Assembly (NCBI GenBank): GCA_003244185.1
Contig: QHBT01000043.1
Span: forward strand, 94,773-158,772
Direction: 5' to 3'
From: Candidatus Dormiibacter spiritus
Lineage (GTDB): Bacteria; Chloroflexota; Dormibacteria; Dormibacterales; Dormibacteraceae
DNA: 64,000 bases
Below the pieces are notes generated by a model that searched no databases, was not told the origin of the DNA, and worked only from the letters and a program-made list of their open reading frames with translations. The translations under genes were made by a program, and so were the position numbers. Of this stretch, positions 8,630 through 18,153 are shown one piece after another; within the stretch, counting starts at the first letter, position 1; each line of letters starts with the position of its first letter.

Positions 8630-9883
8630 TCAGCTGAGCAGCTCTCCGACCAGGTAGAGCGAACCGCAACCCAGCACCCAAGCGTCCGACGCCGATTCTG
8701 CCTGGGCTTGGCGCAGGGCGGCTGCCGCGTCCTCCACAACGCTTGAGCGATGCGGCCACATGGCGGCCAGGTCCGCCGGGGCGAGCGCCCGCTCCCCCGC
8801 GCTGGCGGCGCGTGTGAACACCACCAGGGAGGGCTGCAGGTGGGAGAGCTCGTCCAGCACCGCGCCCACGTCCTTGTCCTTCATGGCCGCGAAGACGACG
8901 ACGAGCCGAGCGTCTCCGATCAGCTTGCGCACTTCCCGGGCCAGGCGGCGCATCCCCTCCTGGTTGTGAGCGCCATCCAGCAGGGTGCGCCCGTCGAGGA
9001 GCTGCAGGCGCCCCGGCCACTCCACCTCGGCCAGGCCTGTCCGCACGCTGTCCGGGCTGGCGTCACCCAGTGCGTGCGCTGCCGCCACCGCCAGCGCGGC
9101 GTTCTCCGCCTGGTGGGTGCCGAGAAGACGCGTACGCAGGTCTTCGTAGTGGAAACCAGGTCCATTCAGATCGAACTCCAACCCCTCCCAGCCCTGGCGG
9201 CGAAGGCTGACCTCCAGCTCTTGACCGAGCCGCCAGAGGGAACGGGAACCGACCTCACGGCAGCGCCGCTCGATGACCGGCAGCGCCTCTGCGCTGGCGC
9301 CAGTGATCACAATGTTGCCGGGCTTGATGATCCCGGCCTTCTCGCCTGCGATCTGCTTTACGGTGTCGCCCAGGTACTGGCGGTGATCCTCGCTGACGTT
9401 GGTGATCACTGCCACGCCTAGGTCTAGCATGTTGGTCGAGTCCAGCCGGCCGCCCAGGCCCACCTCCACCACCAGCCGGTCGCTCCGGTCCCGGAACCAG
9501 CTCAGCGCCAGGGCGATCAGGATTTCGAACTCGGTAGGCGCGCCCGCCTCCTGCGTCACCCGGTCGAGCACCGGCTTCAGCGCCGAGAGCGCCCGGGCGA
9601 AGTCCGCCTCGGAGATCAGTCTGCCGTCGATCTGGATGCGCTCCGTGTAGGAGCGGAGGTGGGGGCTGATGGTGAGCGCCGTGCGCAGTCCTCTTTTGCG
9701 CAGGATCGAGGCCAGGAAGGCGGCCGTCGACCCCTTGCCGTTGGTGCCGGCGATGAGAGCGCCGCGCTTGCCGCGCTCAGGGTTGTCCAGCGCCTCCAGC
9801 AACGCCCGTGTGCGCTCCAGTCCCAGCTTGACAGCGAACCGCCCGGACTCGCTGAGATAGGCGAGCGCCTCCCGGTAGCTCAG
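8630..9883 (-). CDS. folC: Folylpolyglutamate/dihydrofolate synthase, probable CTG start
   Basis: Adds glutamate to folates. The P-loop is AGTNGKGST, followed by FLASILRKRGL and TISPHLRSYTERIQIDG; VVEVGLGGRLDSTN and the DGAHN motif near the C-terminal domain complete the family pattern. The first usual start in frame is TTG at 9802, but coding sequence typical of FolC (YREALAYLSES...KLGLERTRALLEAL) continues upstream of it to a stop at 9901. No ATG, GTG, TTG or ATN codon lies in that extension. The CTG at 9883-9881 overlaps the folD TGA as CTGA, matching the NTGA couplings elsewhere in this operon. Length from CTG is 417 residues, normal for FolC. Confidence 0.9.
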   Translation of the reverse strand: MSYREALAYLSESGRFAVKLGLERTRALLEALDNPERGKRGALIAGTNGKGSTAAFLASILRKRGLRTALTISPHLRSYTERIQIDGRLISEADFARALSALKPVLDRVTQEAGAPTEFEILIALALSWFRDRSDRLVVEVGLGGRLDSTNMLDLGVAVITNVSEDHRQYLGDTVKQIAGEKAGIIKPGNIVITGASAEALPVIERRCREVGSRSLWRLGQELEVSLRRQGWEGLEFDLNGPGFHYEDLRTRLLGTHQAENAALAVAAAHALGDASPDSVRTGLAEVEWPGRLQLLDGRTLLDGAHNQEGMRRLAREVRKLIGDARLVVVFAAMKDKDVGAVLDELSHLQPSLVVFTRAASAGERALAPADLAAMWPHRSSVVEDAAAALRQAQAESASDAWVLGCGSLYLVGELLS

Positions 9884-10722
9884 GCCTGTCGCCGCCGCTC
9901 AGCCTCCAGCGTGTTCCACATGAGCATTGCCCGGGTCATTCGACCCACCCCGCCCGGAACCGGTGAGAGATGTCCGGCGACTGCCGCCACGGCTTCGTCG
10001 ACATCGCCCCGGATCCTGCCGTCGACGCGATTGACCCCTACGTCCACTACCGCCGCCCCCGGCTTGACGAAGCCCTTGGTCACAAAGCCAGCTCTGCCCA
10101 CGGCGACGACCAGCACGTCAGCCTCGCGGCAGACGCCGGCCAGATCGCGCGTTCGCGAGTGGCAGATGGTGACAGTGGCGTTCCTGGCCAGCAGCAGCAG
10201 CGCTACCGGCTTGCCGACTATGTTGCTCCTACCCAGCACAACTGCGCGCGCGCCCTCCAAAGGGATGCCGGCGTCGTCGAGCAGCCGCATGACGCCTGCC
10301 GCCGTGCAGGCCACCAGCCCTGGCTCGCCAAGCGCCAGCCTGCCCAAGTTGATCGGATGAAAACCATCGACATCTTTGTCCGGATCAACGCCCTCCACCA
10401 CGGGTGTCACCGCCACCTGCTTGGGAAAGGGCTGCTGGACCAGGATGCCGCTGACATTCTGATCTCGGTTCAGCTGCTGAACCAGCTGCATGACGTCTTT
10501 GGTCGAGGCGCTGTCCGGCAGGCGGTGGTCGGAGGAGGTGATGCCCACCCTTTCGCCGTCCCGTCGCTTGCCGCTGACGTAGGATTCCGAGGCCGGATTG
10601 TCTCCCACGAGGACCACCGCCAGATGCGGCCGCCGGCCGCCCGCTGAAAGCAGCTCGGCAACCCCACGAGTCACGTCGTCCAGCACCCGCGCGGCCGACT
10701 GCTTGCCGTCCATGACCTTCAC
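9880..10722 (-). CDS. folD: Methylenetetrahydrofolate dehydrogenase/cyclohydrolase
   Basis: A 280-residue bifunctional enzyme interconverting 5,10-methylene- and 10-formyl-tetrahydrofolate. The catalytic Lys sits in SYVSGKRRDGERVGI (near residue 55), followed by GILVQQPFP and DKDVDGFHPINLG. The NADP-binding GRSNIVGKPVA and the CHSRT motif are intact. Its GTG start overlaps the larC stop as GTGA, and its own TGA overlaps the probable folC CTG. Confidence 0.95.
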   Translation of the reverse strand: MKVMDGKQSAARVLDDVTRGVAELLSAGGRRPHLAVVLVGDNPASESYVSGKRRDGERVGITSSDHRLPDSASTKDVMQLVQQLNRDQNVSGILVQQPFPKQVAVTPVVEGVDPDKDVDGFHPINLGRLALGEPGLVACTAAGVMRLLDDAGIPLEGARAVVLGRSNIVGKPVALLLLARNATVTICHSRTRDLAGVCREADVLVVAVGRAGFVTKGFVKPGAAVVDVGVNRVDGRIRGDVDEAVAAVAGHLSPVPGGVGRMTRAMLMWNTLEAERRRQA

Positions 10723-11858
10723 AAGCCGAGCTCCCGGCGCGCCAGCTCAGCCGCCACCCGCAGCAGGCGGGCGGTGCCCGCCGCGTCGCCGCCCAGCCGG
10801 CGACAGTCCTCGTACTCGGGCACAGCTTCGACCGGCCGCCCCTCCAGCTCCTTCACCTTCACCGTGACCTTGCCCTGCGGGGTCTCCACCTCGAGGAAGC
10901 GGCGTCCCGCCAGCACCCGACGGGCTGAGCTGAGTCGGACGCCCAGGCTGGAACTGCGCTCCAGGATCAGACGGGCCAACCGGTCGGCGTCCGCCGGCGC
11001 CGCCAGCGCCGCCAGCACATGTCCCGGCCGGCCCTTCTTCAGCAGCGCGGAAGTGATGGTCACGTCCAGAGCCCCGGCTGCCATCAGGTCCTCCAGCAGC
11101 GCAGCTGTCAGGTTGCCGGCCTGATCGTCCAGGTTCGTCTCGATGACTATGACCTGCGCCGCCTCCGGCACCGGCTGGCCGAGCCACAGAGCGGTGGCGT
11201 TGGCAGGCTCATCCCGGCTGCCGATGCCGTAGCCGACCCGGCTCAAGGCAAGCGCTGGGCGCTCGAACGTGGCGGCGGTCGCCAGGATCGCAGCCCCTGT
11301 CGGCGTCACCAGCTCCCAGGAGCGCTCATCCGGCTCCAGCACTGCACCGGAGCCCGCCAGGATGCGCAGGGTGCCAGGCGCCGTTCGGCCCCCGCGCGGC
11401 GCCGGCAGCGGGGAGGCGTAGACAGCGCCCAGCTTCAGCGAGTCCAGCAGCCAGAAGCTGCCGACCAGGTCGATCAGTGTGTCAGCCCCGCCCAGCTCGT
11501 GCAGGTGCAGCTGGTGGGGTGCTCGACCGTGGATCTTCGACTCGGCGGCGCCGATCAGGTCCAGAGCGCTCAGCGCCTGCTCGCGAACCGCCCCTGGCAG
11601 CTGCGCCGCCGTCACCACGCTCTTCAGCTCGGGCAGCTTGCGGCTCGGGCCTTCGCCACACTCGACCAGCACTCGGGTGCCGCCCAGGTGGCCTCGCTCT
11701 TCGTGCCGGGTGCTGACGCGAGCCTCCTGGCGGAGGCCGAGCGCGATCACCGTGCGCTGCAGCAGCTCAGGCTCTGCCCCGGCGTCAATCAGCGCGCCCA
11801 GCGCCATGTCGCCCGAAATGCCTGAGGGGCAGTCGAAGTAGCCGATCAAGCCGCTCAC
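10719..11858 (-). CDS. larC: LarC-like nickel-pincer cofactor protein (DUF111)
   Basis: A 379-residue protein whose family (LarC) inserts nickel into the pincer cofactor of lactate racemase, using CTP. The N-terminal IGYFDCPSGISGDMALGALIDAG is diagnostic, and the C-terminal domain with VIETNLDDQAGNLTAALLEDLMAAGALDV is present in one uninterrupted frame; no LarC1/LarC2 split is needed here. It is coupled on both sides (GTGA overlaps) inside a folate operon. No larB, larE or larA is visible, so either they are elsewhere or this copy serves another nickel or nucleotide task. Confidence 0.9.
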   Translation of the reverse strand: MSGLIGYFDCPSGISGDMALGALIDAGAEPELLQRTVIALGLRQEARVSTRHEERGHLGGTRVLVECGEGPSRKLPELKSVVTAAQLPGAVREQALSALDLIGAAESKIHGRAPHQLHLHELGGADTLIDLVGSFWLLDSLKLGAVYASPLPAPRGGRTAPGTLRILAGSGAVLEPDERSWELVTPTGAAILATAATFERPALALSRVGYGIGSRDEPANATALWLGQPVPEAAQVIVIETNLDDQAGNLTAALLEDLMAAGALDVTITSALLKKGRPGHVLAALAAPADADRLARLILERSSSLGVRLSSARRVLAGRRFLEVETPQGKVTVKVKELEGRPVEAVPEYEDCRRLGGDAAGTARLLRVAAELARRELGL

Positions 11859-12217
11859 CTGCTCCGCCGGATCTCCACTGCAAAGCTGTCGAACTGTCCC
11901 TCTGCTGGCGGTGTCTTGCTGACGCGCACCACCGCCGCCTGCACGCCGCCGCGCGCGAGAGCCCGCTCGGCGATCCGGGCGGCGACGGTCTCCAACAGGT
12001 TGGCCGGCTCGCCCTCCACCACCTCTTTCACATCCGCGTACGCGTGGGAGTAGTTCACGGTGTCGGCCAGATCGTCGCTCCCCCCGGCCCGGGCGGTGTC
12101 AACCTCCAGCTCCAGATCGACGCTGAACCGCTGGCCCAGCTCCCGCTCGGCCGGCCGGTTTCCGTGGCGCCCGAAGAAGACCATGCCGTGCAGCAGGAGG
12201 CGGTCCATCGCCGCCAT
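11855..12217 (-). CDS. folB: Dihydroneopterin aldolase
   Basis: About 120 residues. Cleaves 7,8-dihydroneopterin in folate synthesis. The family marks are LLLHGMVFFGRHGNRPAERELGQRF near the start, with the catalytic Glu of the PAERELG stretch, then VNYSHAYADVKEVVE and LLETVAARIAERAL. The ATG at 12217 has GAGG five bases upstream; a GTG at 12223 is the alternative. It is the first gene of folB-larC-folD-folC. Confidence 0.92.
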   Translation of the reverse strand: MAAMDRLLLHGMVFFGRHGNRPAERELGQRFSVDLELEVDTARAGGSDDLADTVNYSHAYADVKEVVEGEPANLLETVAARIAERALARGGVQAAVVRVSKTPPAEGQFDSFAVEIRRSR

Positions 12218-12258
12218 TGTCACCTCGAGCGGGATGCAGGCCCGCTCCCGGGCCCGTT

Positions 12259-12708
12259 CTAGGGCGAGGGGCTGGGGCCGCGTCCTCCGCCAAAACCGCC
12301 CCCGCCGCCCACGCTCACCACCTGAGCCGCGACCACGCCGTCAGGTCCCGCCTGGCCCACCACGCTGACGGTGGTGTCCTTCTTTAGATCGGTCTGATCG
12401 CCGGGAGTGGTCTTGGTGATGCGGGCGGAGCCGAGCGTGATCTTCACATCCTTGTTGGTGGTGCGGTCGTGGACGGTGATGGAGGTGCTGTCCACGGCGA
12501 CGATCGGGCCCGAGATTGGCCGCGCCCCGCCGCCGCTGCCAGCAGTGCCAGCAGTGCTAGCAGTTCCGCCACCGCCGGTCGTGGCAGCGGCGGCCTGGGC
12601 CGCGACGGCACTGGAGGCGGGAGGGTGAACCTGGCCGTAGCGACCGCCGGCGTAGAAGCCGACCAGCACTCCGACCAGGACCAGCAGGGCGATGATGATT
12701 CGGTTCAT
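12259..12708 (-). CDS. Membrane-anchored protein with DUF5666-like beta domain
   Basis: 149 residues: an N-terminal hydrophobic anchor (IIIALLVLVGVLVGFYAGG), a low-complexity Ala/Gly/Thr linker, then a small beta-rich domain (SGPIVAVDSTSITVHDRTT..VKITLGSARITKTT) and a Gly-rich tail. The core resembles DUF5666 domains, which have no known activity. Its ATG overlaps the permease stop (ATGA), so it is the last gene of the sigma factor/exporter operon and may be an extracytoplasmic accessory of the exporter. Confidence 0.75.
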   Translation of the reverse strand: MNRIIIALLVLVGVLVGFYAGGRYGQVHPPASSAVAAQAAAATTGGGGTASTAGTAGSGGGARPISGPIVAVDSTSITVHDRTTNKDVKITLGSARITKTTPGDQTDLKKDTTVSVVGQAGPDGVVAAQVVSVGGGGGFGGGRGPSPSP

Positions 12709-13958
12709 TCATACCTCAGAGCGTCGATGGGATTGAGCGCCGCGGCGCGGTTGGCGGGATACATACCGAAGAAGAGGCCTATCGCGACCGAGACACCGAA
12801 GGCCAGGATGACCGACGGCGTCGACACGACCGGTGGCGGGACTTGGGTGGAGCCGCTGGAGGCGGCGAAGGCCGCGACCGCGACCGCCAGTCCGGCGCCC
12901 AGTACGATGCCGAGCAGACCGCCGACGCCGGAGAGGAACATCGACTCGATCAGGAACTGGATGAGCACGTCCCGCCGGCGCGCGCCGACAGCCTTGCGGA
13001 TGCCTATCTCTCGTGTCCGCTCGGTGACCGTAACCAGCATGATGTTCATGATCCCGATCCCGCCCACCACCAGTGAGATTGCCGCAATCGAGCCGAGCAG
13101 CACTGTCAGGAGTCCGGTGATCTGGCCGAAGCTGTTCAGCAGGTCCTGTTGCGACTGCATCTGAAAGTCAGCTTGAGTGGGATCTGAGATGCGATGCCGG
13201 TTGAGCAGAATCTGCGTCGCTTCGCTCTGGGCGGCCGCGGTGGCGTCGCTGCTCGAAGCCTGGATCAGGATCTGATTGATGTTCCTGCCCCGACCGCCGG
13301 TCAGGTAGTTCCAGGCGGTGCTGATGGGCACCACTGCGACGTTGTCCTGGTTGCCCAGACCGCCCGAGCCCTTGGCGGCCAGAACGCCGACCACGCGGAA
13401 CGACTGGCGCTGAATCTTGATCGACTTGTCGACTGCGGCGCTGCTGTCGCCGCCGAAGAGGTTGTCCACCACCGTCTGGCCCAGCACCACCACCCGAGCG
13501 CTGCTGCGCACATCACTGGCGCTGAAGAAGGCGCCTGCTGAGAGGTCGTAGTTGCGCACCTGCGCCCAGTCCTGGGTCGAGCCGCTCGCCGGCGCCGACC
13601 AGTTCTGATTCTGATAGGTCATCGTGCCGTTCGCCGTGGTGAGGGGAATGGCTGTCACGATGTCGGGCGCCTGCCCGTGATCGTTGAGCGCCGTCACGTC
13701 GTCCTGCGTCAGCGTCTGCGCCGTACCGAAGCCCTGGGCTACGCCGCTCGTGCGGCTGGAGGAGGGGAAGACGTAGATCACGTTCGAGCCGAGTGATTCC
13801 ACCTGCTTTTGAACGGCCACGGAGGTGCCGTTGCCGAAGGCTACGAGCAGGATGACCGCCGCGACGCCGATGAGGATGCCGAGCATCGTCAGCGTGGAGC
13901 GAAGGCGGTTGGCCGAGAGCCCGGCGAACGCCAGGGTCAAACCTTCGCCTACGTTCAC
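12705..13958 (-). CDS. MacB-type ABC transporter permease (FtsX family)
   Basis: 417 residues with one N-terminal helix, a large extracytoplasmic domain (about 45-285) and three C-terminal helices. [22 protein letters not shown] at the start and [25 protein letters not shown] are typical of MacB/FtsX permeases. It overlaps both the ATPase gene and the downstream small gene by 4 bases. With the upstream HlyD-like adaptor it should form a MacAB-like mechanotransmission pump that exports a peptide, lipid or drug. Confidence 0.92.
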   Translation of the reverse strand: MNVGEGLTLAFAGLSANRLRSTLTMLGILIGVAAVILLVAFGNGTSVAVQKQVESLGSNVIYVFPSSSRTSGVAQGFGTAQTLTQDDVTALNDHGQAPDIVTAIPLTTANGTMTYQNQNWSAPASGSTQDWAQVRNYDLSAGAFFSASDVRSSARVVVLGQTVVDNLFGGDSSAAVDKSIKIQRQSFRVVGVLAAKGSGGLGNQDNVAVVPISTAWNYLTGGRGRNINQILIQASSSDATAAAQSEATQILLNRHRISDPTQADFQMQSQQDLLNSFGQITGLLTVLLGSIAAISLVVGGIGIMNIMLVTVTERTREIGIRKAVGARRRDVLIQFLIESMFLSGVGGLLGIVLGAGLAVAVAAFAASSGSTQVPPPVVSTPSVILAFGVSVAIGLFFGMYPANRAAALNPIDALRYE

Positions 13959-14656
13959 TGGGGTACCAGCTCCGTTTTGAAGCTGGATTGGCGGAGGTCG
14001 GTCACGATCAGCCCGTCCCTGAGCCGCACGACGCGCTGGGCAAAGCGGGCGACGTCCTCCTCGTGGGTGATCACCACCACGGTACGACCCAGTTCGTTCA
14101 GCTCCACCAGCACCTTCATCACCTCGAGGCTGGCGGCGGAGTCGAGATTTCCGGTCGGCTCGTCGGCCAGGATGATGGCCGGCTCGGTGACGAGCGCTCG
14201 GGCGATGGCCGCCCGCTGCTGCTGGCCGCCAGAGAGCTCGTTGGGCAGATGCTTGGCGCGGTCGCCGAGACCCACCGCCTCCAGGGCTGCCAGCGCCCGC
14301 TCCCGCCGGCCGCTGCCCACGCCGGCGTAGACCAAGGGCAGCTCGACGTTCTTCACGGCGCTGGTCCGAGGGATCAGATTGAACGCCTGGAAGACGAAGC
14401 CGATCTTGCGGTTGCGAATGGCGGCCAGCTCGTCGTCGTCAAGGCCGAGAACGTCGATGCCGTCCAGCACGTAGATGCCGCTGGTCGGCTTGTCCAGGCA
14501 GCCCAGGATGTGCATGAGGGTGCTCTTGCCGGAGCCCGAAGAGCCCATGATGGCGACAAACTCGCCGCGCTCAATGCGGAGGTCGATGCCCTGCAGGGCC
14601 CTGACCTGCACATCGCCAGTGCTGTAGAACTTGGTGACGCCTTCGATCTCGATCAT
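13955..14656 (-). CDS. MacB-type ABC transporter ATP-binding protein
   Basis: 233 residues, a complete ATPase of the LolD/MacB class. Walker A is GSSGSGKST (near residue 37), the signature is LSGGQQQR, Walker B is [14 protein letters not shown], and the switch His is in [10 protein letters not shown]. It overlaps the adaptor upstream and the permease downstream by 4 bases each. Confidence 0.95.
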   Translation of the reverse strand: MIEIEGVTKFYSTGDVQVRALQGIDLRIERGEFVAIMGSSGSGKSTLMHILGCLDKPTSGIYVLDGIDVLGLDDDELAAIRNRKIGFVFQAFNLIPRTSAVKNVELPLVYAGVGSGRRERALAALEAVGLGDRAKHLPNELSGGQQQRAAIARALVTEPAIILADEPTGNLDSAASLEVMKVLVELNELGRTVVVITHEEDVARFAQRVVRLRDGLIVTDLRQSSFKTELVPQ

Positions 14657-16179
14657 CCGCCCAACCTGACGCCGCCACCAGCACCCCGGCCGGTAGTAGT
14701 CCCGCCGCCGGCGGGGAGTCGCGTCGATGGCAGTACCACGCGGTCCCCCTCGGCGACGCCGGCGGTCACTTCCGTCGAGGTGTCTCCAACCACACCGGTT
14801 TCCACTGCCACCCGCACCTGGGTCTTGCCGTCCTTCTGGAGGAGCGTCACGTAGTTGGTGCCACCGGAGCGGCTGATGGCGCTGTTGGGTACCGCAAGCA
14901 CGTTGGTGGCCTGGCTCACCACCACTGCCGCGTTGGCAGTCATCCCTGACCTCAGGCTGGGATTGGCAGTGTCGAGCGTGAGCGTCACGTAGTAGTTGGT
15001 GACATTCTGGATGGTGGAGGAGCCGGGCGCCACCGCCAGGACATGGCCTGGCAGCGTCACCCCGGGCAGCGCGTCGAAGCTCAGACTGACCGTCTGGTCG
15101 GGCTTGACCTTGGCGGCATCCGCTTCCGCCAGCGGCGCCACCACCTGCATTGAGCTGCTGTTGTTGATGACTGCGAAGGCCGAGCCGCTGGAGGCGGAGC
15201 CACCGGTTGTGCCTGCCGCTCCAGCCGTGCTTGAGGAACTGGAACTGGAGCCGCTGCCCGCCGGTTGGGGTGCGGTGCTGCCCGGCGCCTGCGCGGTGGC
15301 TCCGCCGCTCGCGCTGACGCTCTCGCCGACCTGCCCGTTGAGGGCGCTGATGACGCCGTCGATGGGTGAGGTGAGAGTCGTGCTGTTGAGATTGTTCTGG
15401 GCCGTTTGGAGGCCGGCCTGAGCGGTGTCAACCGAGGCCTGGGCCGCCGCTATGGTGTTGGGTCGGCTGTTGGCGGCGCTGTTGACAGCGTCCTGAGCGG
15501 AGACCACCGATGCGCGCGCCTGGTTGATCTGATGCTGGCCGGACAGCTGATCGCTGGCCTGCTTGTTCTGTGCCTGGTTCAACGCTTGCTGGTCCTGGTA
15601 GCACTTGGAGCCTGCCGGCTGGGGCTGGCCGGCGCAGTTGTCGCTGTTGAACTGGTTCTGGGCATTGGTGACTGCATTCGCGTCCTGCTGGTTCTGCAGC
15701 GCCACCTGATTGACCGCGTCGTTGTATGCCTGCTGGGCGGCGGCGAGCTGATGCTGGGCCTGGGTCACCGCATTGGAGTTCTGAGCGGTGCTCAGGTTCG
15801 CTTCGGCCTGAGCCAGGCTTGCCTGGGCTTGCTGCAGGGCGGTCTGGTAGGTGGTCTGGTCGATGCGTGCCAGCACCTGACCCGTGTGCACCTGATCGCC
15901 CACTTTGACATCCACCTCGGTCAGTTGGCCTGACGCCCGGAATGCCACATTCTGCTGCTGGACCGGCACCACTGTTCCGGTCCCAGATACGGCGGCGCTG
16001 ACGGTGCCGCGGCGGATCACCGTCGTGCGCGTGCCCCCGCCGCTGCTGCCGGGTGGGGCGATGACGTCATGGACGATGAGAGCCAACAGCGCAACTGCGA
16101 CCAGCGCCAGCCCGAGCGCCAGCAGCCGGCGGCCCCGCCAAGCCTGGAGCCGGCGAGGGAGCGAGCGGGTCTGTATCAC
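14653..16179 (-). CDS. HlyD/MacA-like periplasmic adaptor subunit
   Basis: About 508 residues. A single N-terminal helix ([23 protein letters not shown]) is followed by the first half of a lipoyl-like domain ([34 protein letters not shown]), a long Gln/Ala/Asn-rich coiled coil (about 130-290), the second lipoyl half, a Ser/Gly/Ala linker that is unusually long for the family, and a beta-barrel plus membrane-proximal domain. I start it at GTG 16179, which overlaps the previous stop as GTGA and has GGAGG ten bases upstream; the longer open frame to 16341 is noncoding shadow. Confidence 0.88.
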   Translation of the reverse strand: MIQTRSLPRRLQAWRGRRLLALGLALVAVALLALIVHDVIAPPGSSGGGTRTTVIRRGTVSAAVSGTGTVVPVQQQNVAFRASGQLTEVDVKVGDQVHTGQVLARIDQTTYQTALQQAQASLAQAEANLSTAQNSNAVTQAQHQLAAAQQAYNDAVNQVALQNQQDANAVTNAQNQFNSDNCAGQPQPAGSKCYQDQQALNQAQNKQASDQLSGQHQINQARASVVSAQDAVNSAANSRPNTIAAAQASVDTAQAGLQTAQNNLNSTTLTSPIDGVISALNGQVGESVSASGGATAQAPGSTAPQPAGSGSSSSSSSTAGAAGTTGGSASSGSAFAVINNSSSMQVVAPLAEADAAKVKPDQTVSLSFDALPGVTLPGHVLAVAPGSSTIQNVTNYYVTLTLDTANPSLRSGMTANAAVVVSQATNVLAVPNSAISRSGGTNYVTLLQKDGKTQVRVAVETGVVGDTSTEVTAGVAEGDRVVLPSTRLPAGGGTTTGRGAGGGVRLGG

Positions 16180-16877
16180 CAATTGAGATCCTCCAAATTC
16201 CAACCACCCGCCGAACCCAGCCGGGTGACAACCGCCAAGCCCAGTCCGGTCAGCCCAACCGCTACCAGGAGCAGCCAGCCGGCAAAGGGAACCAGGCCCG
16301 CATCGAGCCCTATCAGAATCGCCATCACAACCCCCAACCAAGGGTTGCCGCCGCCGAGCCGGCCGCGCAGCCAGCGACCGGCGGCCAGGGCCAGGGCCGC
16401 ACAGCCGAAAAGCGTTGCGACGGCGAAGGCTGCCCAGACGATGGGAACGATATTCAGGAGCAAGAAAGTGGCGCGAAGCAGCTCCGTCGCGGCCAGGATC
16501 AAAAGCGTGGCCGAGATCCCTGCCGCGAGGAGTAGGACGACGAGGCGCGGGCTGACGCGCTCAGCCGCCAGCCGGGCGCGGCTTGAGGCGAGGGCGAGCA
16601 TGGCGAGCGTCAGCAGCAGCAGTACGGCGCCGGTGGCGAGAAACCAGCCGAAGCTGAAGACACCTCCCGGGGAACCGAGGCCCCGGAACTCCAGGCGGCC
16701 TCCGCCGGTCCGCAGGCCAGGCAAAACGGGCAGCGCAGCCCGGGGCTGCAAACCGCGGGGCGGAGAGCCAGGGTGGGGAAACACCGAGTTCAGCACTGTC
16801 GCATCAGCCCAGGCCAGCACCAGGCCCGCTCCCACCAGCACCGCCAGCGCCAGCGACCAGCGCAAGGTGGGTGCCAC
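16176..16877 (-). CDS. Polytopic membrane protein of the ECF operon, unknown function
   Basis: About 233 residues with six or seven hydrophobic helices separated by a Pro/Gly-rich loop (PHPGSPPRGLQPRAALPVLPG region). I recognise no family. The GTG at 16877 shares one base with the anti-sigma stop (TAGTG) and its own TGA overlaps the adaptor GTG. The longer frame to 17129 runs inside the anti-sigma gene and is rejected. Placement between anti-sigma and adaptor suggests a role in sensing or in the exporter. Confidence 0.7.
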   Translation of the reverse strand: MAPTLRWSLALAVLVGAGLVLAWADATVLNSVFPHPGSPPRGLQPRAALPVLPGLRTGGGRLEFRGLGSPGGVFSFGWFLATGAVLLLLTLAMLALASSRARLAAERVSPRLVVLLLAAGISATLLILAATELLRATFLLLNIVPIVWAAFAVATLFGCAALALAAGRWLRGRLGGGNPWLGVVMAILIGLDAGLVPFAGWLLLVAVGLTGLGLAVVTRLGSAGGWNLEDLNW

Positions 16878-17362
16878 TAAGTCCAGCGACGCAGGTTGCG
16901 GCTGAGCAATGACAGATGCCAGACGGCGAGGAGCGCTACGCCCAGGGCCAAAAGCAACAGGAATAGGTCCACGCCGCTGCCGCTCCCGAGAGACCGGCCC
17001 GGCTGCCAGCCGAGCGCTGCGTCCAACTCGCTCAGGGTGCGTTGACCCAGCCCGAGCAGGCCATCCAGGCCTGACAGGTACCAGAGGACGACCAGACCCA
17101 GCACCGCTTCGCTCGCCAGCACTCCCCAATCCTCGAGCGGGCGAGTCCGCGGCGCCACCCGCCGCAGCACCTGCGGCAGCAGGTCCTCCGGCAGCGCCGG
17201 CGTGGGCAAAGCCCGGATCCGGCTGGGCAGCGAAGCCGCCTCCTCGTGCTGCCGCCTGCAGGCGCCGCAGATCGCCAGGTGCTGCCGGACGTCCGGCAGG
17301 GCAGCGTCCAGCTCCCCATCCACAACCGCTTCCAGTCGGCTGCGCACCTCGGCGCAGGTCAT
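16877..17362 (-). CDS. Anti-sigma factor with zinc-finger (ZAS) domain
   Basis: 161 residues. The N-terminal ZAS domain has the H-x3-C-x2-C motif (RQHLAICGACRR, about residues 27-38), preceded by CAEVRSRLEAVVDGELD. Two hydrophobic helices follow (about 82-100 and 130-150). It overlaps the sigma gene by 4 bases and should hold that sigma factor at the membrane until a signal releases it. Confidence 0.88.
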   Translation of the reverse strand: MTCAEVRSRLEAVVDGELDAALPDVRQHLAICGACRRQHEEAASLPSRIRALPTPALPEDLLPQVLRRVAPRTRPLEDWGVLASEAVLGLVVLWYLSGLDGLLGLGQRTLSELDAALGWQPGRSLGSGSGVDLFLLLLALGVALLAVWHLSLLSRNLRRWT

Positions 17363-17898
17363 GTCTGACCGTCCTCGGCCAAGAGCACCCGGAGCACCGC
17401 TCGAGCGCGATAGAGCCTTGACTTGACAGCGGCGGCGCTCAGGCCCAGTGCGGCGGCGACGTCATCCACCCGGAGGTCGGCCTGGTAGTGGAGAAGCAGT
17501 GGCAGCCGCAGCTCCGGGGTGAGATCCGAGATGGCTAGCTGCAGGTCGAGCTGGTCCGTCGCCGCTGAACTCATCCCTGAGTCCTCGAGCTCCTGGGCAG
17601 GCGCTGGACGGCGCCTCAGGTAGCTCGCAGCGACGTTGCCTGCCAGCTTCCAGAACCACGGCTCGAAGGGCCGGCTGGGGTCATAGCGCTGAAGCTGACG
17701 GTAGAGGCGGACAAAGATCTCCTGGGCCAAGTCCTGCGCCTCGTCCCGGTCCTGGAGGTACTGGTAGGCGAGTCCGAAGACCCGGCGCTGGAAGCGATGG
17801 ACCACCTCTTCGAACGCGGGCAAATCACCGTGCTGAGCCAACCTGACCAAAGCCTGGTTGGCCGCCCGCGCCTGACCGCCGCCCTCATACCCGCTCAT
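17359..17898 (-). CDS. ECF-type RNA polymerase sigma factor
   Basis: About 179 residues. Region 2 reads VVHRFQRRVFGLAYQYLQDRDEAQDLAQEIFVRLY, and region 4 has the helix-turn-helix DDVAAALGLSAAAVKSRLYRARAVLR. The ATG at 17898 has CTGGAG six bases upstream; a GTG at 17916 gives a slightly longer protein. It heads the operon sigma/anti-sigma/membrane protein/adaptor/ATPase/permease/DUF5666-like gene. A candidate ECF promoter lies 28 bases upstream of the ATG, which would make it self-activating. Confidence 0.92.
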   Translation of the reverse strand: MSGYEGGGQARAANQALVRLAQHGDLPAFEEVVHRFQRRVFGLAYQYLQDRDEAQDLAQEIFVRLYRQLQRYDPSRPFEPWFWKLAGNVAASYLRRRPAPAQELEDSGMSSAATDQLDLQLAISDLTPELRLPLLLHYQADLRVDDVAAALGLSAAAVKSRLYRARAVLRVLLAEDGQT

Positions 17899-17925
17899 CG
17901 ACAGCTCCAGAGCCACGTAGACCTA

Positions 17926-17952
17926 TACACGACGGACACCAGTTTGGTTTCA
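17926..17952 (-). promoter_or_regulatory. Candidate autoregulated ECF promoter
   Basis: On the minus strand a GAAAC core (17951-17947, within TGAAACC) is followed after 15 bases by CGTGTA (17931-17926). This resembles the ECF -35 'GAAC' / -10 'CGT' layout and sits just before the sigma gene. The spacer is one base shorter than the usual 16-17. Confidence 0.45.
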
Positions 17953-18153
17953 GGCCGGCAGAAAGTCATCCCCGTCTGGTGAAGACCAAGCCCCAATCAG
18001 GGTTGGCAGTGCGGCAGACCGCCGTGGGTTTACGTGGGCTTTGGGCTGAGGGGGCAGTCGCGGAAAGAGCTGTCCCACAGGAGGGTCCGTAACTTACCGA
18101 CTAGGGAATCCGCGCGACGGTCGCTGCCCAGTTCTTTCGCATGCCTGAAGGCA

